A stretch of 64,000 nt of DNA from Tetradesmus obliquus (Eukaryota; Chlorophyta; Chlorophyceae; Sphaeropleales; Scenedesmaceae): positions 4,204,501 to 4,268,500 of the forward strand of contig CP126205.1 of assembly GCA_030272155.1 (NCBI GenBank). The letters are read 5' to 3'. Under the pieces are notes generated by a model, which ran no database searches, was not told the origin of the DNA, and saw only the letters and a list, made by a program, of their open reading frames with translations. Made by a program: the position numbers and the translations under genes. Positions 37,101 to 50,353 of this stretch are shown piece after piece. Position 1 is the stretch's first letter, and each line of letters begins with the position of its first letter.

Positions 37101-37945
37101 GAGTGCCCCGCAGGAGTTTGCTTCTTAGTGGAACTGGCTGTGCTGCTGCTGCGGCAGCAGCGCGAAGATGAGCACGTACAGCAGGCTGCCGGTTGCCACC
37201 ATGGTGAAGTACGCGGCAGCGGCCTGCAAGGGTTTTAGGGGTTGACCAGGCAGGAACACAAGGTTGAGAAGCAGCACACAAGATGAGCACGAAGAGCAGG
37301 CTGCCTGTGGCCACCATAGTTGAGTACGCAGCAGCAGCCTGCAGGATATGTTCGCGGAAGTTTGAAAAAGGGTTGGATTACTAAACCTAAACACGAGCAC
37401 GTGTTGGAGGCTGCTGCTGGCCGTCATCGCAATGTATACGGCGCCAGTGCACCGCAACCGCAGCAACCCAACACTTGGCTGCTACCCAGTACATGGTGAT
37501 GTGCAGTGCACAGTGTGCACATGACAGAGGCCCAGCAGCTGCTCGCGCTGTGCCGTCAAGACTAGGCTGGCAGTATGCAGGGAGGAGGAACATATCTGAC
37601 TGATTGGGCTGAGCGCAGGAAGCAGCAGCAGCAGCAGCTGCAGCTGCCAGCAGCAGAAGCAGCAGCAGATGCCGCCATGCAGTGCTGACAGTGTGCAGTC
37701 CACAGCAAGCTGCAGGGCCCCCTCACAGCAGCAGCTGCCATGCCCACCTGCTGATCAAGCACCTTGGCCCGTGCGTTATAATGCTGCCTGTATGCGCTTT
37801 CTAAGCCGGGCAGGCGGAACGTGAGCGTCCACGGGGACAAACCTGGTGCGTCTGGAGCAGGAGCAGTTACGCTGCCGCCCGACAGCCCTGGCTTTGGATC
37901 CTCAGCAGCCATGCAACGCTTTTGCCATAGACGTCGAAGGTTCAT
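34180..37945 (-). CDS. Multi-pass membrane protein of unknown function, partly resolved
   Basis: Supported exons: 37748-37945 (66 codons from the ATG, ending AYRQHYNARAKVLDQQ), about 36909-37110 (ASWAGCGLHLALLLLL; AITLGLRVLYLLGTA), 36241-36342 (VGLLWYAGAFPLLFWQHCL) and 34180-35121 (314 codons, to a TGA). All four keep phase 0. Another exon is likely at about 37140-37223 (YFTMVATGSLLYVLIF), and one at 37490-37580, but their borders do not resolve cleanly. Several hydrophobic spans alternate with short polar loops; the last exon has a span LPTFLLYC, a long Ser/Gln/Ala-rich loop with CLLCGLP, and a final span. The soluble N-terminus followed by a membrane block recalls algal cyclase-like or sensor proteins, but no catalytic domain is seen, so no function is given. 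Confidence 0.5.
35092..35800 (-). repeat. 229-bp tandem repeat holding an exon start and acceptor
   Basis: Two near-identical units, 35111-35339 and 35340-35568, are followed by decayed units to about 35800. Each holds the start of exon 34180-35121 (AVFLLAYWASLAPAV) with the CTGCAG acceptor plus about 180 bp of the intron. More pieces lie near 35840-35865. Confidence 0.85.
36605..36860 (-). repeat. Copies of an exon end (VLGTAQ) with donor
   Basis: The end of the exon closing at 36909 (GTGCTGGGCAC-GCACAG then GTGCG) recurs near 36620-36645 and 36835-36860. Similar short copies of the next exon's end lie near 36010-36030 and 36115-36145. Confidence 0.6.
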
Positions 37946-40289
37946 GGTGCCCAGAGCAGCACAGAAGCGCGGAGGGGATCAAGAGCCGGTTCGCCGATGA
38001 GAACTGCTGTGCTGTCTGCTCGCTACTTCAGACCAACGCGAGCAATACTAGGATGATTTACGATCGTGATTCGTGATTCAATGCACGAATACGCGCATGT
38101 TCGCAGAGGGCAGTTTGCAGCGGGTGTTGCTTTGTTGGATCATGTTGCGCTGTTCACACGCTCAGATCGCTGCGGTTTTTGAACAAGTCAACAAAGTTGC
38201 GTTGAGCTTTAAACAGCGTCCTTGACATGGTATCTTCTGACCGCGATCAAACCCTACTATCTGGTTACACAGAACGCGCGCCTGGCAGGTTTACACCGCC
38301 GCATTCTCGGCAAAACAGCGGTTTACAGCCTTGCAGGCCTTCGTCAACGCCACATTATCTTTGAAGGATGCATAATGAGGGTTGCTCGGGGCATGGACAA
38401 GTCGCCACAGTACTGTGTCTAATTAGACTGATCATAATCAGCAGCTGGCGGACCATCAAGATGAGCACACTGCAGGCAGCTCACATGAACTCAACAAGCG
38501 TGCATACCGTATGTCAGCCACAGACGTACCAGTTACAAAAGCAAAGCATCCTTACTTCTGCTGTTTGAGCGTGTCCCAAGGCTGACCAGGCACACAGTCA
38601 GCAGATCAGTAGCAGCGCAGCAGTCATGATCAGTCGCGATCACTCGACTGCTGGCCGTGTCTGAACATCAGCATGCATGTGATGGAAGGGCGGCAACTTG
38701 CCATGCCTGATCTGTAGAAAATACGTTGCGGCATACATTTGAGGGCAGCGCATAGGGTATTCAGCTGCCCGGCATTGGCAATACATTGCTCGAGGCAACG
38801 GCAAGTTATCTGTGGCAACTGGCAACTACATAACCAAGATACATGCAGCAGTGCGGCATGGCAAATGCGCAATGGCCATGGGTGACTCGCAGGCATTTGG
38901 CGAGCCACAACCATGCACAGTAACACTACTGCACGGCGGACAGGGCCGCGCAGCGCATGCAAACAAGGCAAGCACAGTGCTGGGCAGCAATGCCCTGCTA
39001 ATCTGGGGTCGCCAGTTCATAATGTGAGTGGCACAGCGGGTGCAGCTGCCAACTCACGCGAAATTCATACAAACAGTTTGTAATAGGGCATCGCACAGGC
39101 GACTAGCAGCCTGGTGACAGGCGAGCAAGCTGGCCGAACCAGCATGCACAGTTCAGCAAGCAGCAATGAACATCGACTGTGTGCAGATAAACACTGCCAG
39201 TCATGGCTGGTCCAAGCATGTGTTTGGGGATCCTCCAAGGACCACTCAAACACACATGCATTCAGCGTGCTGTTTGCCAAGTACTGCCAAGCGATCTAAA
39301 GGCATGACAGCACAGCTGTACTATCAACACTGACCAGCAATTCAGCAGACGGCAAAGGCGTTTGCAGCACGCGTCCTTGCAGACAGGAAACTGGGCTAGA
39401 CCTCACACCTTCATGTACTACGATCTCACAAGTAACATGCAGGACTGATGACACTGAGATACGCCGGCGCTGCGAGCAGACACTTCGCTCAACAAGGCCA
39501 GCAATATCCACCAGCATGTGTTGTGGCGCCAATATCCACCAGCATACATTAAGTAACGGCAACGCACGCTGCTGCAGTAGTGCAGCAGAGCAGCAGTGCA
39601 GCAGTCCTCGGTAGAACCTTTGGGCAGCCTGATACTACTCAGCACTCGACACAAGCTGCCAGGGCAAACAGCGAATAACCTGTCTACGAACCCACGAGCG
39701 TTGCAGCAGACGCAGCAGGATGACACCACACACTCACTGGGCGTGTGTCATCACAGCGCATATACGGCAAGGTGCAGTGACTGCTGTGTAGCAGCAAATT
39801 CAGGGACTGCCAAACAGCAGGATGCAGGATGCCTGCAGGATGCGGGATGCAGCCTGCAGGATGCAGACGCGTTACCCACACTGGCAGGGGCGACTATGCA
39901 CACCCAGGCGCAGCGCATATACACCAATCACTGCCGCTGCGACCACTGCTCTGCTGCAATCACGCGTATCGCGGCGCAGCATGCAGACCGGCGAGAACAG
40001 AACGAGCGCATCGACGCCCTGACGTCAGCCTTATCAAGTAGAACATAACCTGCCCACACTTTGCAAGCTGCCGCCACGTACGTGGCTGAGCTGCCGCCAC
40101 GTGCGTGGATGCCGCAGCAGCACACCCACACATCCACACACAACAGCCCTTCCTTCTGCTTCACATGTTCACAGATGTTGACAACAAAGAACGCAGGGAA
40201 GCCCTGCAGTTATATGCACCCCAGGCAGCATGCACCTTTGACATCGGCCCTTCAGCACCGCACCACATAACACATAAAGGACCATGTGT

Positions 40290-40930
40290 GCCAGTGCGTG
40301 CATCTTTATCACCACCAGCTCAGCAGCACTGCGGGTGCTCACCCAGCAGAGGAAGCAGCCTCCGCACAATCACACCCATTCAGAACAACACCCAGGTACG
40401 CCTGTTGCCCCTCCAGCAGTCACAGCAGCTGATTGCCCAACATATGAAGCTGCTTGCACACATACACACTCAAAACCGCAGGCTGGCCCTGTTGCCACCA
40501 CAGCAGCGGATGCAGCGGGTTCTGCAGATTGCTGCTGGTGCACATACACACACTTGGCAACATCACCCAGTCATGCCTGTTGCACGACAGCAAGATCCAA
40601 GCAATTATCCCATCATTCGCAGCTGCTGGCGCACATACACACTCGCACGATCAAACCATCACCCAGGCAGTCTGAGCCCTGTTGCCACCACAGACATAGC
40701 CCCAAACAGCCAGTTTCCCATCATGCCTAGCTGCATGTGCACATACACATACAACCACTTGCTTCACACGTAACGCAGATAGCCTGCCCCTGTTGCCAAA
40801 TCCACGGTGAGCCAAGACAATCGCCCAGCATGCACAGCTGCGCACGCATGTGCACAACCCTGAACGTTTCATCCATCTTTTGCACACACACTCCCCAAGC
40901 AGGGCCTCAACCAGCAGCCTGACACCTGCC
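40290..40930. repeat. Degenerate tandem array, period about 90-110 bp
   Basis: The block GCACACATACACACTC (variants) alternates with CCTGTTGCCACCACAG or a close variant. At least five units can be followed from about 40290 to 40930, with much substitution and length change. No coding content is seen. Confidence 0.5.
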
Positions 40931-41509
40931 AATGGTTGCATCATCAAGCGGCAGACAGCTGCTGCTGCATGTATACGCCAGCCTGCCTTGCTGAATCAAG
41001 GACGCTGCAGCTGCTGCACGTGCGTGGGCGCACCCAATTATGTGGCAGCTGGCATGCCCCGGTGCCAGCTGTATGTACAGCAGGCAGGATATATCCTCTG
41101 CGCTCGCATCCCCAGAGTAACATAGCATTAAGCGGCTCAAAGCACATGCAGCGGCGCATACATATTATGCCCTGACCCAACCCCGACATCGTAAGCGCAA
41201 GAGTATACCAGAGCACCCACAGGCAGGCATGCACTCCGCACAACCAAGCCTGCGGCTTGAGCCCTAAGCAAATACCACGCATGCACATCATGACGCACCA
41301 ATTCCAACAGGAAATCGCACTGAGAACTTCTTCCAGTGCCACATGTATATAGTCACGAGATCACACTTGCGTGAATAAGCAAGGCAGACCTCGAACAAGT
41401 GGCGTCATGTGTTGTGTTTCTGAACCCCCGCAGGGTGCTGAAGGCTGAAGCACCCAACAAACCAAGTCACGCGTACTGCTGAAAGAGAGCCGTGCTAGCA
41501 GTGTGCTTC

Positions 41510-41665
41510 CTGCAAGCAAGGGGTGGGAACTTCCCGGCGCACCTCGTGCCCTTGGGAAGTTCCTGCAGTGCCTCTAGACACCCTTGCAGGAAACATGCTC
41601 GACCAAATCCGGCAGCCCACCAAGGGCGGGAAGTTCTTGGTGCACCTCCCGCTGCCCTTGCAGGA
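41510..41665 (-). repeat. Copies of the cysteine-rich gene's last exon beyond the stop
   Basis: The end of the last exon (CACGGGGAACTTCCCACCC) recurs at about 41625-41665 and 41515-41580 as variants of GTGCACC-AAG-ACTTCCC. Both lie after the TAA at 41686-41688. Confidence 0.65.
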
Positions 41666-41685
41666 AAAGTGCAGCACGCCCCTGC

Positions 41686-42473
41686 TTAGGTGGGTGTCTT
41701 GCAGGCCGCCCAGGGTGGGAAGTTCCCCGTGCACGGGTGCTGCTTGTTGCACATGGCCTGACAATCCACGCACGAGTCCTCGTACGTCTTGCCGGGCTTC
41801 GCCTGCTTGTTGCAGCAGCAAACTCCTGCAAGCATGGCGGCAGTGCCAGTGCAGCAACATCAGGGCTCCGGATACTTTAGCTGAAAATGCCAGTAAAAGA
41901 CAAAGTGCTAAAAACCATCCGGGTGACAGCGCGGTGGCGGCGGCTGGGCGGTCGCGAGTGACGCAGGAGTGGCCCACCTCGGAACCTGTGCAAGCCACTT
42001 ACTGGCAATCAAAACCTGCTCAAGCCACTTTCTGACAATAGGAACCTGCTCAACCCACTTCCTGGCAAACAAGATACTAGAATGGCACATTGGGGCAGCT
42101 GATGAGCCTTGCGGGGGTGCTGTGTGTGGTGCTGAACCACAGTTAAACCCCGGTCAAACCCCCAGTCAAACCCCAGTCAAACACACCCAGTCAAAACCCG
42201 GTCAAACCCAGTAAACTCATAGCCCCGCTCACCGTTGGCCTTGCAGGGATTGCCTCCAGCTGAGCTGCAGTTGGGTCCATCACAGTCCTTGATGCAGTTG
42301 CAGACCTGGTTGGGCCCTCCCGACTTCTGGCAGTTTCTGTTGAGGCAGGTATATTCGCAGGCATCATCATCAGAGGCCCCCTTGAGCCGCAGCGTCACTT
42401 GAGAGGCCACACACTCGCTGTTGCAGCAGCACTTGCCGGCGCCGCATTGGCTGCTGCTCGTGCACTTGGCTGC

Positions 42474-42517
<44 letters not shown>

Positions 42518-42519
42518 GC

Positions 42520-42566
<47 letters not shown>

Positions 42567-45557
42567 AACACAGTGAATGCTACAAACATTGCAGATCGCG
42601 GGAGGGAGGGTGGCTTGTGTCGGGATGATGCACTGCTCCACACACGTGCCGGCGCTGCTGCACAATACACGCAGCACAGCACTGCAAAATCCGTGCGAAC
42701 GAATTGCACAAGCTCCTCACTTGGTGGGGGGATGATGCACTGCCACACGCACGTGCCGGCGCTTCTGCACTATGTATGACGTGAAATGCACGGCTGCATT
42801 GTTCATTGCGCTGCTATGGTGCACGATGTGCTGCGAGGGGATGCACAGTCGCGCCTCTCACGTGGTGGCGGGATGATGCACTGCTCCACACACGCGCCGG
42901 CTGCTGCACGCAGCACTGCTATGCACACTATATATGAGAAAAAATCCCCCACAAGCTTCTCACTTGGTGGCGGGATGATGCACTGCCACACGCACGTGCC
43001 GGCGCTGCTGCACGTGCCAGGGCAGTTGTTGGGTGGTGGCCCTGTGCAGCTGGTGTTGGTGGGCTTGGGCACGTCGTAGCAGTTGCCCTTGGAAGGGTCA
43101 CACACGCCACGCATGCATTGGCTGGTGTCTGGGCAGGTGATGGCTGTGGACACGCACTTGTCCAGCAACTGCAGCAGCAGCAGCAGCCGGGCAGCAGCAG
43201 CAGCAGCGAGGGGATCAGACGCGGCTTTGACAACAGATGTGTGTGGCGTAATTTAGTTCCGATAGCGTGGTGCTGCTTGCCGATCCATGCTGCATTTCCC
43301 GGCAGCACAGCACAGCGCGGCCTGTGCTGCTGGTGCTTGCATAACGCATCTGCGATTGCAGCCGCGTTTGTATGACTACAGCTACAAGCAGCATGACACC
43401 ACAACAAGACACATCTACAATGTTCCACTGTTCTGACTGGCAGGGCACCGCCTCACCTCATTGCACACAGCCGTCTCGCACTTGTCCGCGGGCGTGCACT
43501 GCTTGGTGCTGCCACCTGTGCAGCGCCCTGCCTTGCACACTGCAGCAGCAGCAGCAGCAGCAGTGCAGGTGCAAATGTATTGATGTTCAGAACTCGCATG
43601 ACCCCATCTGAAGCCCGTAACTGCCGCGGCACACCGCTGAAGCAATCAGCCCCACCCTGCACCCAGAGGCCAAACTGTTTGTTTGCATTTGTGCCTGTGC
43701 CAGTGGTGCAGTATTCGGCCCTCATCACTGGGGCAGTACCTGACACGCAAAACCCTGGGCGCCAGACCTCAGCTTGATGACCCACCTGTGCCTGTGGCGC
43801 AGAAACCAGCCAGCCTTGACCCAAAACCCCTTGACTGAAACCTAAACCTCTTCGATGACAACCTACAGCCTCTCACCAGTGCCTGTGGTGCAAAAGCGGC
43901 TGTCATTACAGTCTGAATTTCCTTGATTTGGGCAGTGAAACCGGAATCAGCAAGCCCAAATCCTTGTCATATGCTCAGCACCATGCTCACCTGTGCCGGT
44001 GGTGCAGAATCGGCCATCGTCGCATGGCTGGTCCTCCTTGATATTGGCTGCAAAGCAGCTGCCATCAGCGGGGTTGCAGCGGCCCTCAGTGCAGGGGCCG
44101 CTGAAGCGTGAGCAGTCTGTGGTGCTCACGATGTCGCAGGTGTTGGTGGCTTCGTTGCAGGACAGCGTTTCGCAGAGGTTGGTGGAGTTGCACACGCGAG
44201 GGCTGCACAGGCGGCACGGCACATGGTAGTAGTGAGCAGGGCGGTGCAGCAGCTGCTGCATGGCTTGATAACGTAACAGACATTTTCAACACGCAGTGGT
44301 GGAGTTGCAAGCGTGGCAGTGCAGCAGCCGGCAGGCGACAAGTATATGCCGCAGCATGGTCAATTGCAAGGGCAAAGTTAGAGGCAAAAAGCGTGTCAAG
44401 GCGTTGAGGCATGTGCAGCTCACACGTACAGTTGCTGTTGAGAGTTGTATGATGAAAGTCAATGCATGCATGTGTGAAACACGCTGCTGCAACTGGCATG
44501 ATCCCTGCTCTGTGGGCTGTGTGCGCGGAGTCGTATGCTGTTGATTGCCAACTGCAGTGTGCTGCTCAGCTGAAGCATCACACGCAGCATGCACATGCTC
44601 TGCACCGCCTGCATAGGCTCATGCCTGTGATTGTTGTGCATGTGACGCACCGCTGCGCAGCTGTGCATTGACTATATAAATTTAAATGTTTTCAAACCAC
44701 GCCCTGCATAGGCTCTGCACACACAAGCACCCTCCGCGAAGGCTCACTGGTGGCACAAAGAGCAACCACGCTGCTCCCTCACCTGCCACCGCTGCAGATT
44801 AAGAAAGAAAAGAAAAGAAAAATAACACATTGTGCACCAAAGATAAAATAACACATTGTTCAGCTTCTCACCTGCCACCGCCGCAGACGCTGTTGCTGCA
44901 AACCTGGTTAACGGTGCAGAACAGGCCGGTGCTGCAGGGGATGCCGTCCGGCTTCCGGGGGCGCTTGACACACCTGGCAGTGGCAGTGGCAGTGGCAGTG
45001 GCATCAGGTATACATGCACGGTGACTGTACGCTCTGTTGTTGAGGCTGTGATGTGGATGTCAACCAAGCTCGCCAAGGTCTTTGCATAATAATTGCAGGT
45101 GTACAATAGCAGCAGCAGCAGCAGCAGCAGCAGCTCCACTCGCTTGCCGTTGAATGGACCGCAATGTTGTTGCAGACATCACTGCAGTGCGGCTTACGCT
45201 CAATATTTTAGGGCGGCGGCAGCAGCAGCAGCAGCAGCAGCCACTCACTTGCCAGTGCCTGGGTTGCACACTCCTTCATTGCAGTCGTCACTCAAGTTGC
45301 TGCAGTCCAGCTCATCTCCCTGCACACACTGCCCATTGACACACTTGTCGCTCCTGCACAGCCCCGCACTGCCGCCGCCGATGGTGCAGCTGCTGTTGTC
45401 AGGCTTGTTCTTGTTCACGCAGCCGCCGCTTGCTGCATCACACTCGCTGATCTGGCACTGGTTGGCAGGGACTGGGCACACTTTGGGCGTTCCTTTGCAG
45501 TCGCCATCGTCGCAGGTGTCCTGCTCAGTGCACTTGTTGCCGTCGTCACAGCTGGCA

Positions 45558-45595
<38 letters not shown>

Positions 45596-46182
45596 ACTTG
45601 TGTGGGTGATGGGGCAGGTGTCCTGCTCAGTGCACCGTTGTTGCCGTCGTCACAGCTGGCACCTGAACATGCATCAGGAGAATTGAAACTTTTCAGCTTT
45701 GCTTCTTCAGCTATTTCATTCAATACTTTAAAATTCAAATCTAACAATGGTGGCAGTGTGAGACGCGGCAGTGTGAGAAGGAGGATAGGAGCCTTCGCAT
45801 GCTGATGGGGCAAGATGCCACACATGCATTGTGCACATATCATGCTGCCTGCTGCAGGAAACCCCAACAGCTGCTGTCACCACATTGGTTTTGTGCATGT
45901 TCAGCAGGCGCCAACCAAAACCAATGGCGTGCCATTGGTGTCTCACCCTCCTTGGGTTTGGGGTCCTTCTTACACAGCCCAGTGACATACAAGACCTGCA
46001 GCGTCATATTATCGGAGATATTCTACGCAGCATAACAACATATCGATGTCTCACCCTCCTTAGGTTTGGGGTCCTTCTCGCACAGCCCATTCACTAGGCT
46101 GCACACGCCCGCATTGCACTGGTCGGCAGCGCCACTGCAATCCTTGGGCAGGTTCAGGCACGACTGCAGCGCCTGCATGCAT

Positions 46183-46215
<33 letters not shown>

Positions 46216-47669
46216 CACAGGTTGGTGCTCAGGGCTGCTGCAGTCCTTGGGCAGCTTCAGAAACGCCCACACGAATCCTAAACCAAACCCTAAACATCAA
46301 CCGCCACTAACGCTATGCCCGGCAGCAGGACGCACGGCAACAGCACACGTGGTGGCAGCACCTTGCTTGTGGGCGCCTCCTGGCTCCCGGCTGCAGCCAA
46401 ACACAGCTGCTGCAAAGCAGAAGGTGCTTCAACCTGAACCCTGCCGTGTCACAGGATCCAGCCATCAGCACAAACCCTAAAAATCCCTAAAAAAAAAGGC
46501 AGCAGCTCTCATTTTGCACAGGTTGCCGTGCAGACGATCCTGGGCGAGGGGCACGCCCTTGCTGCCCAACCCGCACTGCCTCATTCCACATGCAGATGCA
46601 TCAAGATGAGCCTCGCTCTCACTTTCACCTCGGAGCAGTAGGTGTCCGTGCAGAAGCGCTTGGGTGAGGGGTACGCCCTTGCTGCCCAACCCGCACTTCG
46701 AGTTCTGTTTACATACGTATATGAGTCAACATGAGCCTCACCCTCGAGTTAGAGCAGTAGGTGCCCGTGCAGAAGGTCCTGCACACAGGGCATGTCCTTG
46801 CTACCCAACCTGCACTTCCAGTCCTGTTTACACACGCATATGCGTGGAGACGAGCCTCACCTCGGAGCAGTAGGTGTCCGTGCAGAAGGTCCGGCGCACA
46901 GGGCATACCCTTACTACCTAACCCGGACTGCCTCATTTCACATGCAGATGAGTGGAGATAATGAGCCTCACCTCGGAGCAGTAGGTGTCCGTGCAGAAGC
47001 GCTTGGGTGAGGGGCACACCCTTGGCTGCCCACCGCCACACTTGCCGGCAGTGCATGTGCTGCCCTCCGTACAAAACTTGCCATCTTCGCAGGGAGTGCT
47101 GTCTGGCTTCGGCACCTTGGCACAAGTGCCGCTTGCGGTTTGGCAAACTCCGTTGTTGCATTCGTCGTCCAGATCGCTGCAATCCACGCGGGTGCCTGCA
47201 ACGCAGCTGCCAGCAATGCACGTGTCCACACTGCAGCGGCCCGTGCCGGCAGCATCACAGAGCGTGCCGTCCGGGCGGTCTTCGAATGTGCATTGCTGTG
47301 CTGTCTCATTGCAGAAGGCTTGCTTGCACTGGTTAGCGGGGCTGGGGGGAGGGTCCCGGCAGGGGCGGGCTGAGCCGACGCACGAGCCTTCAACACACAC
47401 GCTGTTGACGGTGCACCTGTGGGCAGCAGCAGCAGCAGCAGCAGCAGCATGGAGGTGCTGACCTGTCAGATCGGCAGCAGCAGTGCTTGTTATGAGCGTG
47501 TGTGAGCTGGTGCTTGCCCCACAACTGCACAGCGCACAAACATCTGTGCTGCGCCGGCATGTGTGTAGGTAGCCCTTACACGCGCACACACCGTTAACAC
47601 AGCCACACCCACCATTGGGCATCATTGCATCTTTCGCCATCGTGGACGTTCTTGGACTCGCAAAGGCCT

Positions 47670-47718
<49 letters not shown>

Positions 47719-48283
47719 TGGTTGGTCAGGGTGTGTTGCTGAAATATAGACATGCTATGCAATGCTGACAAAGCATAAGAGCACAACCTTGGATGGTTTA
47801 ATCGGTTGCACACTCATCTGGAGATAGTCATGCGTACTTGGCAAGATATTGCCAGCTGTGCAACAGGCATTCAACTCATGCTGCTTTGCATGCTTTGCAG
47901 CGTGAGCTTCACTGGACATCCTAAATAACAGCGTGAATCAATGATCTTCACCACTGGAATGCATCACTCAACTTGTCCGCAGAACTTCACAAAGAACAAC
48001 CAGCGCGCGCTTTGCGCTCACCGTTCAGCGGGTTGCAGGAAATTGCCTTGCAGGGGTTTGCAGGAACCGGGCACACCACCGGCGAGCCCTTGCACTTCCC
48101 GGACACGCATGTGTCATTTGCGGTGCACAGCGAGCTGTCGGTGCAGTTTGTGCCATCTGGTGACTCTACTTCCACACAGTCGCCTGTTTGCTCATCGCAC
48201 ACAGACTCCACACACTGCCGGAAGTCTTTGGTGCGCTTGAGGCAGACTTTGGGCTTGCCCGTGCAGATACCCGCCTGGCACCT

Positions 48284-48317
<34 letters not shown>

Positions 48318-49735
48318 ATTTGGTTGTAAGATTTTGGGCTTGCCCGCGCAGATGCCTGCGTGGCACCTGCAGCAGCAGCTGCTGCTTGTTGGTTGACTGC
48401 GCTTTTGGGCAGTATCTGCATGTAGCAGACTGCAGCAGCGCGAGCAACAGCCAGCAGCAGCAGCTGCAGCATGATTGAATTATACAAATGTGTTGCGGCT
48501 CGTACTGGCATGGCAGTGATAAGCAGGATGCGACATCGCTCAGCCGCAATATGCGTCACATAGCATCTTGACTGGTGCCGGTGTCGTCCAATGCGCACAC
48601 ATGAGCCTCCGTCAGCGGATGCAACAGTGTTGCGCGTCGACACCAAGCTGTATTAAAACTGCCTACACAACGTCACTGATTTGTCATGTCTGCTTGTTGC
48701 ATTGCATGTGTGCGTCTGCTGCAGCAGAACGCACGGCACAAAAGCACCTCACTCACTTGTCGTCTGTGGTGCAGCGGCGCCTGTCATCGCAGGCAGTGCC
48801 GTTCGCGTCGATGATGAGCGTGCAGTTCTTCTTGTCAGAGCTGAGCACGTAGTGCTGCATGAAGGGAATGCATGCAACGAAGCAAGCAGCAGTGGTATGG
48901 CGTCAGCAGCGGTGAGGCGTCAGTGAGAGTTGACAGGGCAGGCAATGCCCAGCTGTCACAGAGCACACCGCAGGCCACACACACAACGCCAAAAGAGCAT
49001 GGAGGGGCTCAACCCTAACCCTAAACCTTAAACAAACCCTACACCCTGAACCCTAAAACAAGAGCATGGTGTGGAGTGCTCACTTGGCAGGGGTCTGGGT
49101 GGATGGCACGCCCATCACCAGACACTCCAAGCCACACCCAGACTATGCAATGCAGTCTTTGATGCATCCAATCTGCAGCAGCACTGTGCAATGCAGTCTC
49201 TGATGCATCCACTCTGCAGCAGCACTGTGCAATGCAGTCTCTGATGCATCCAATCTGCAGCAGCACTTGCCTGGCAGGGGTCTGGTTCAACACAGCAGAC
49301 TAGGCCTGGCCCCTGCCAGGCCATTCAAGCCACACTCAGACCAATACGATAGCCACAAGTGCTGTCGCCTGTCGATGCATTCTGCAGCAGCGATCACCTG
49401 GCAGGGGTCTGGGTTGATGGGGCAGCTGAGATCTGGCTGCTACGAGACATTTCCAAACGAAGTTCAAACAGTACAACTGATATCTCTCATGCATTTAAAG
49501 TGCAGCAGCGCCCACCTGGCAGGGGTCTGGGTCGACTGGGCAGATCACCTCTGGCGAGCAGGTGCAGCTGCCGTCGTTGCTGCAGGTGCCTGTGCAGTTG
49601 TTTGGCCCTGTGCAGGGCGTCGTGTTGGGCTTGGGCACGCCGTAGCATTCGCCGTTGCTGGGGTCGCACGCGCCAAGCATGCACTGGCTGTCGGGGCACG
49701 TTTTGGGTGTGGACTTGCACTCATTGGTCAGCTGG

Positions 49736-49775
<40 letters not shown>

Positions 49776-50318
49776 GAAGGAGGATCAGACCCAACCCTTC
49801 ATAGCTGATCTGACTGACGCAGCTATCATGAGTATGCAAGCCCAGTGTACTGCCTTGCAGCATCATGCTGCACCGCTACGCACGGCATGCAAGCAAAGCT
49901 TCGCTGGCCTCCCAACAGTTGGCTCTTGCTAGAGTCCGATTCCAATCCAGTCCAAACCATTCCAATCCAATTCCAAACCAATCCAATCCAATTCCAGGTA
50001 CCTGCATCAGCAGGCTGCACAAGCTGCGTCGTGCTGCTGTGTGTCCGCCATGCATCAGCAGTTGCAGACCTGCTTTGAACGATAGCAGCTGCTAGCAGCG
50101 TGAGGGTGATGTGAGAGAACCCCATTGCCGTGAGCGAAACACAGTGGGACACAGTGGGACACAGTCCGACATAGTGGGACACAGTGGGACACAGTGGGAC
50201 ACAGCTGCAGTCTGCGACGTGTTACCGCCTCACCTCATTGCAGACCGCGGGCTCGCACTTATTGGTGGTCGTGCAATTCCTGAGCTTGCCACCTGTGCAG
50301 AGCCCTGCCTTACACACT

Positions 50319-50353
<35 letters not shown>

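Larger units (their letters stand above)
37946..41685. other. Intergenic region, no gene seen
   Basis: About 3.7 kb between the membrane-protein gene and the 3' end of the cysteine-rich gene. There are no convincing exons; open frames are short and cysteine/serine-biased by composition. It includes the degenerate array at 40290-40930. Confidence 0.5.
42964..48854 (-). repeat. Ten-exon module, copy B
   Basis: Exons 48757-48854, 48022-48281, 47613-47667, 46972-47416, 46055-46172, 45249-45558, 44872-44973, 43991-44202, 43457-43539 and 42964-43168 are 98, 260, 55, 445, 118, 310, 102, 212, 83 and 205 nt. They match copy A in order, phase and protein sequence (for example DGTNCTDSSLC, CSVDTCIAGSCV, SCTIGGGSAGLCRSDKC). 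Confidence 0.9.
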
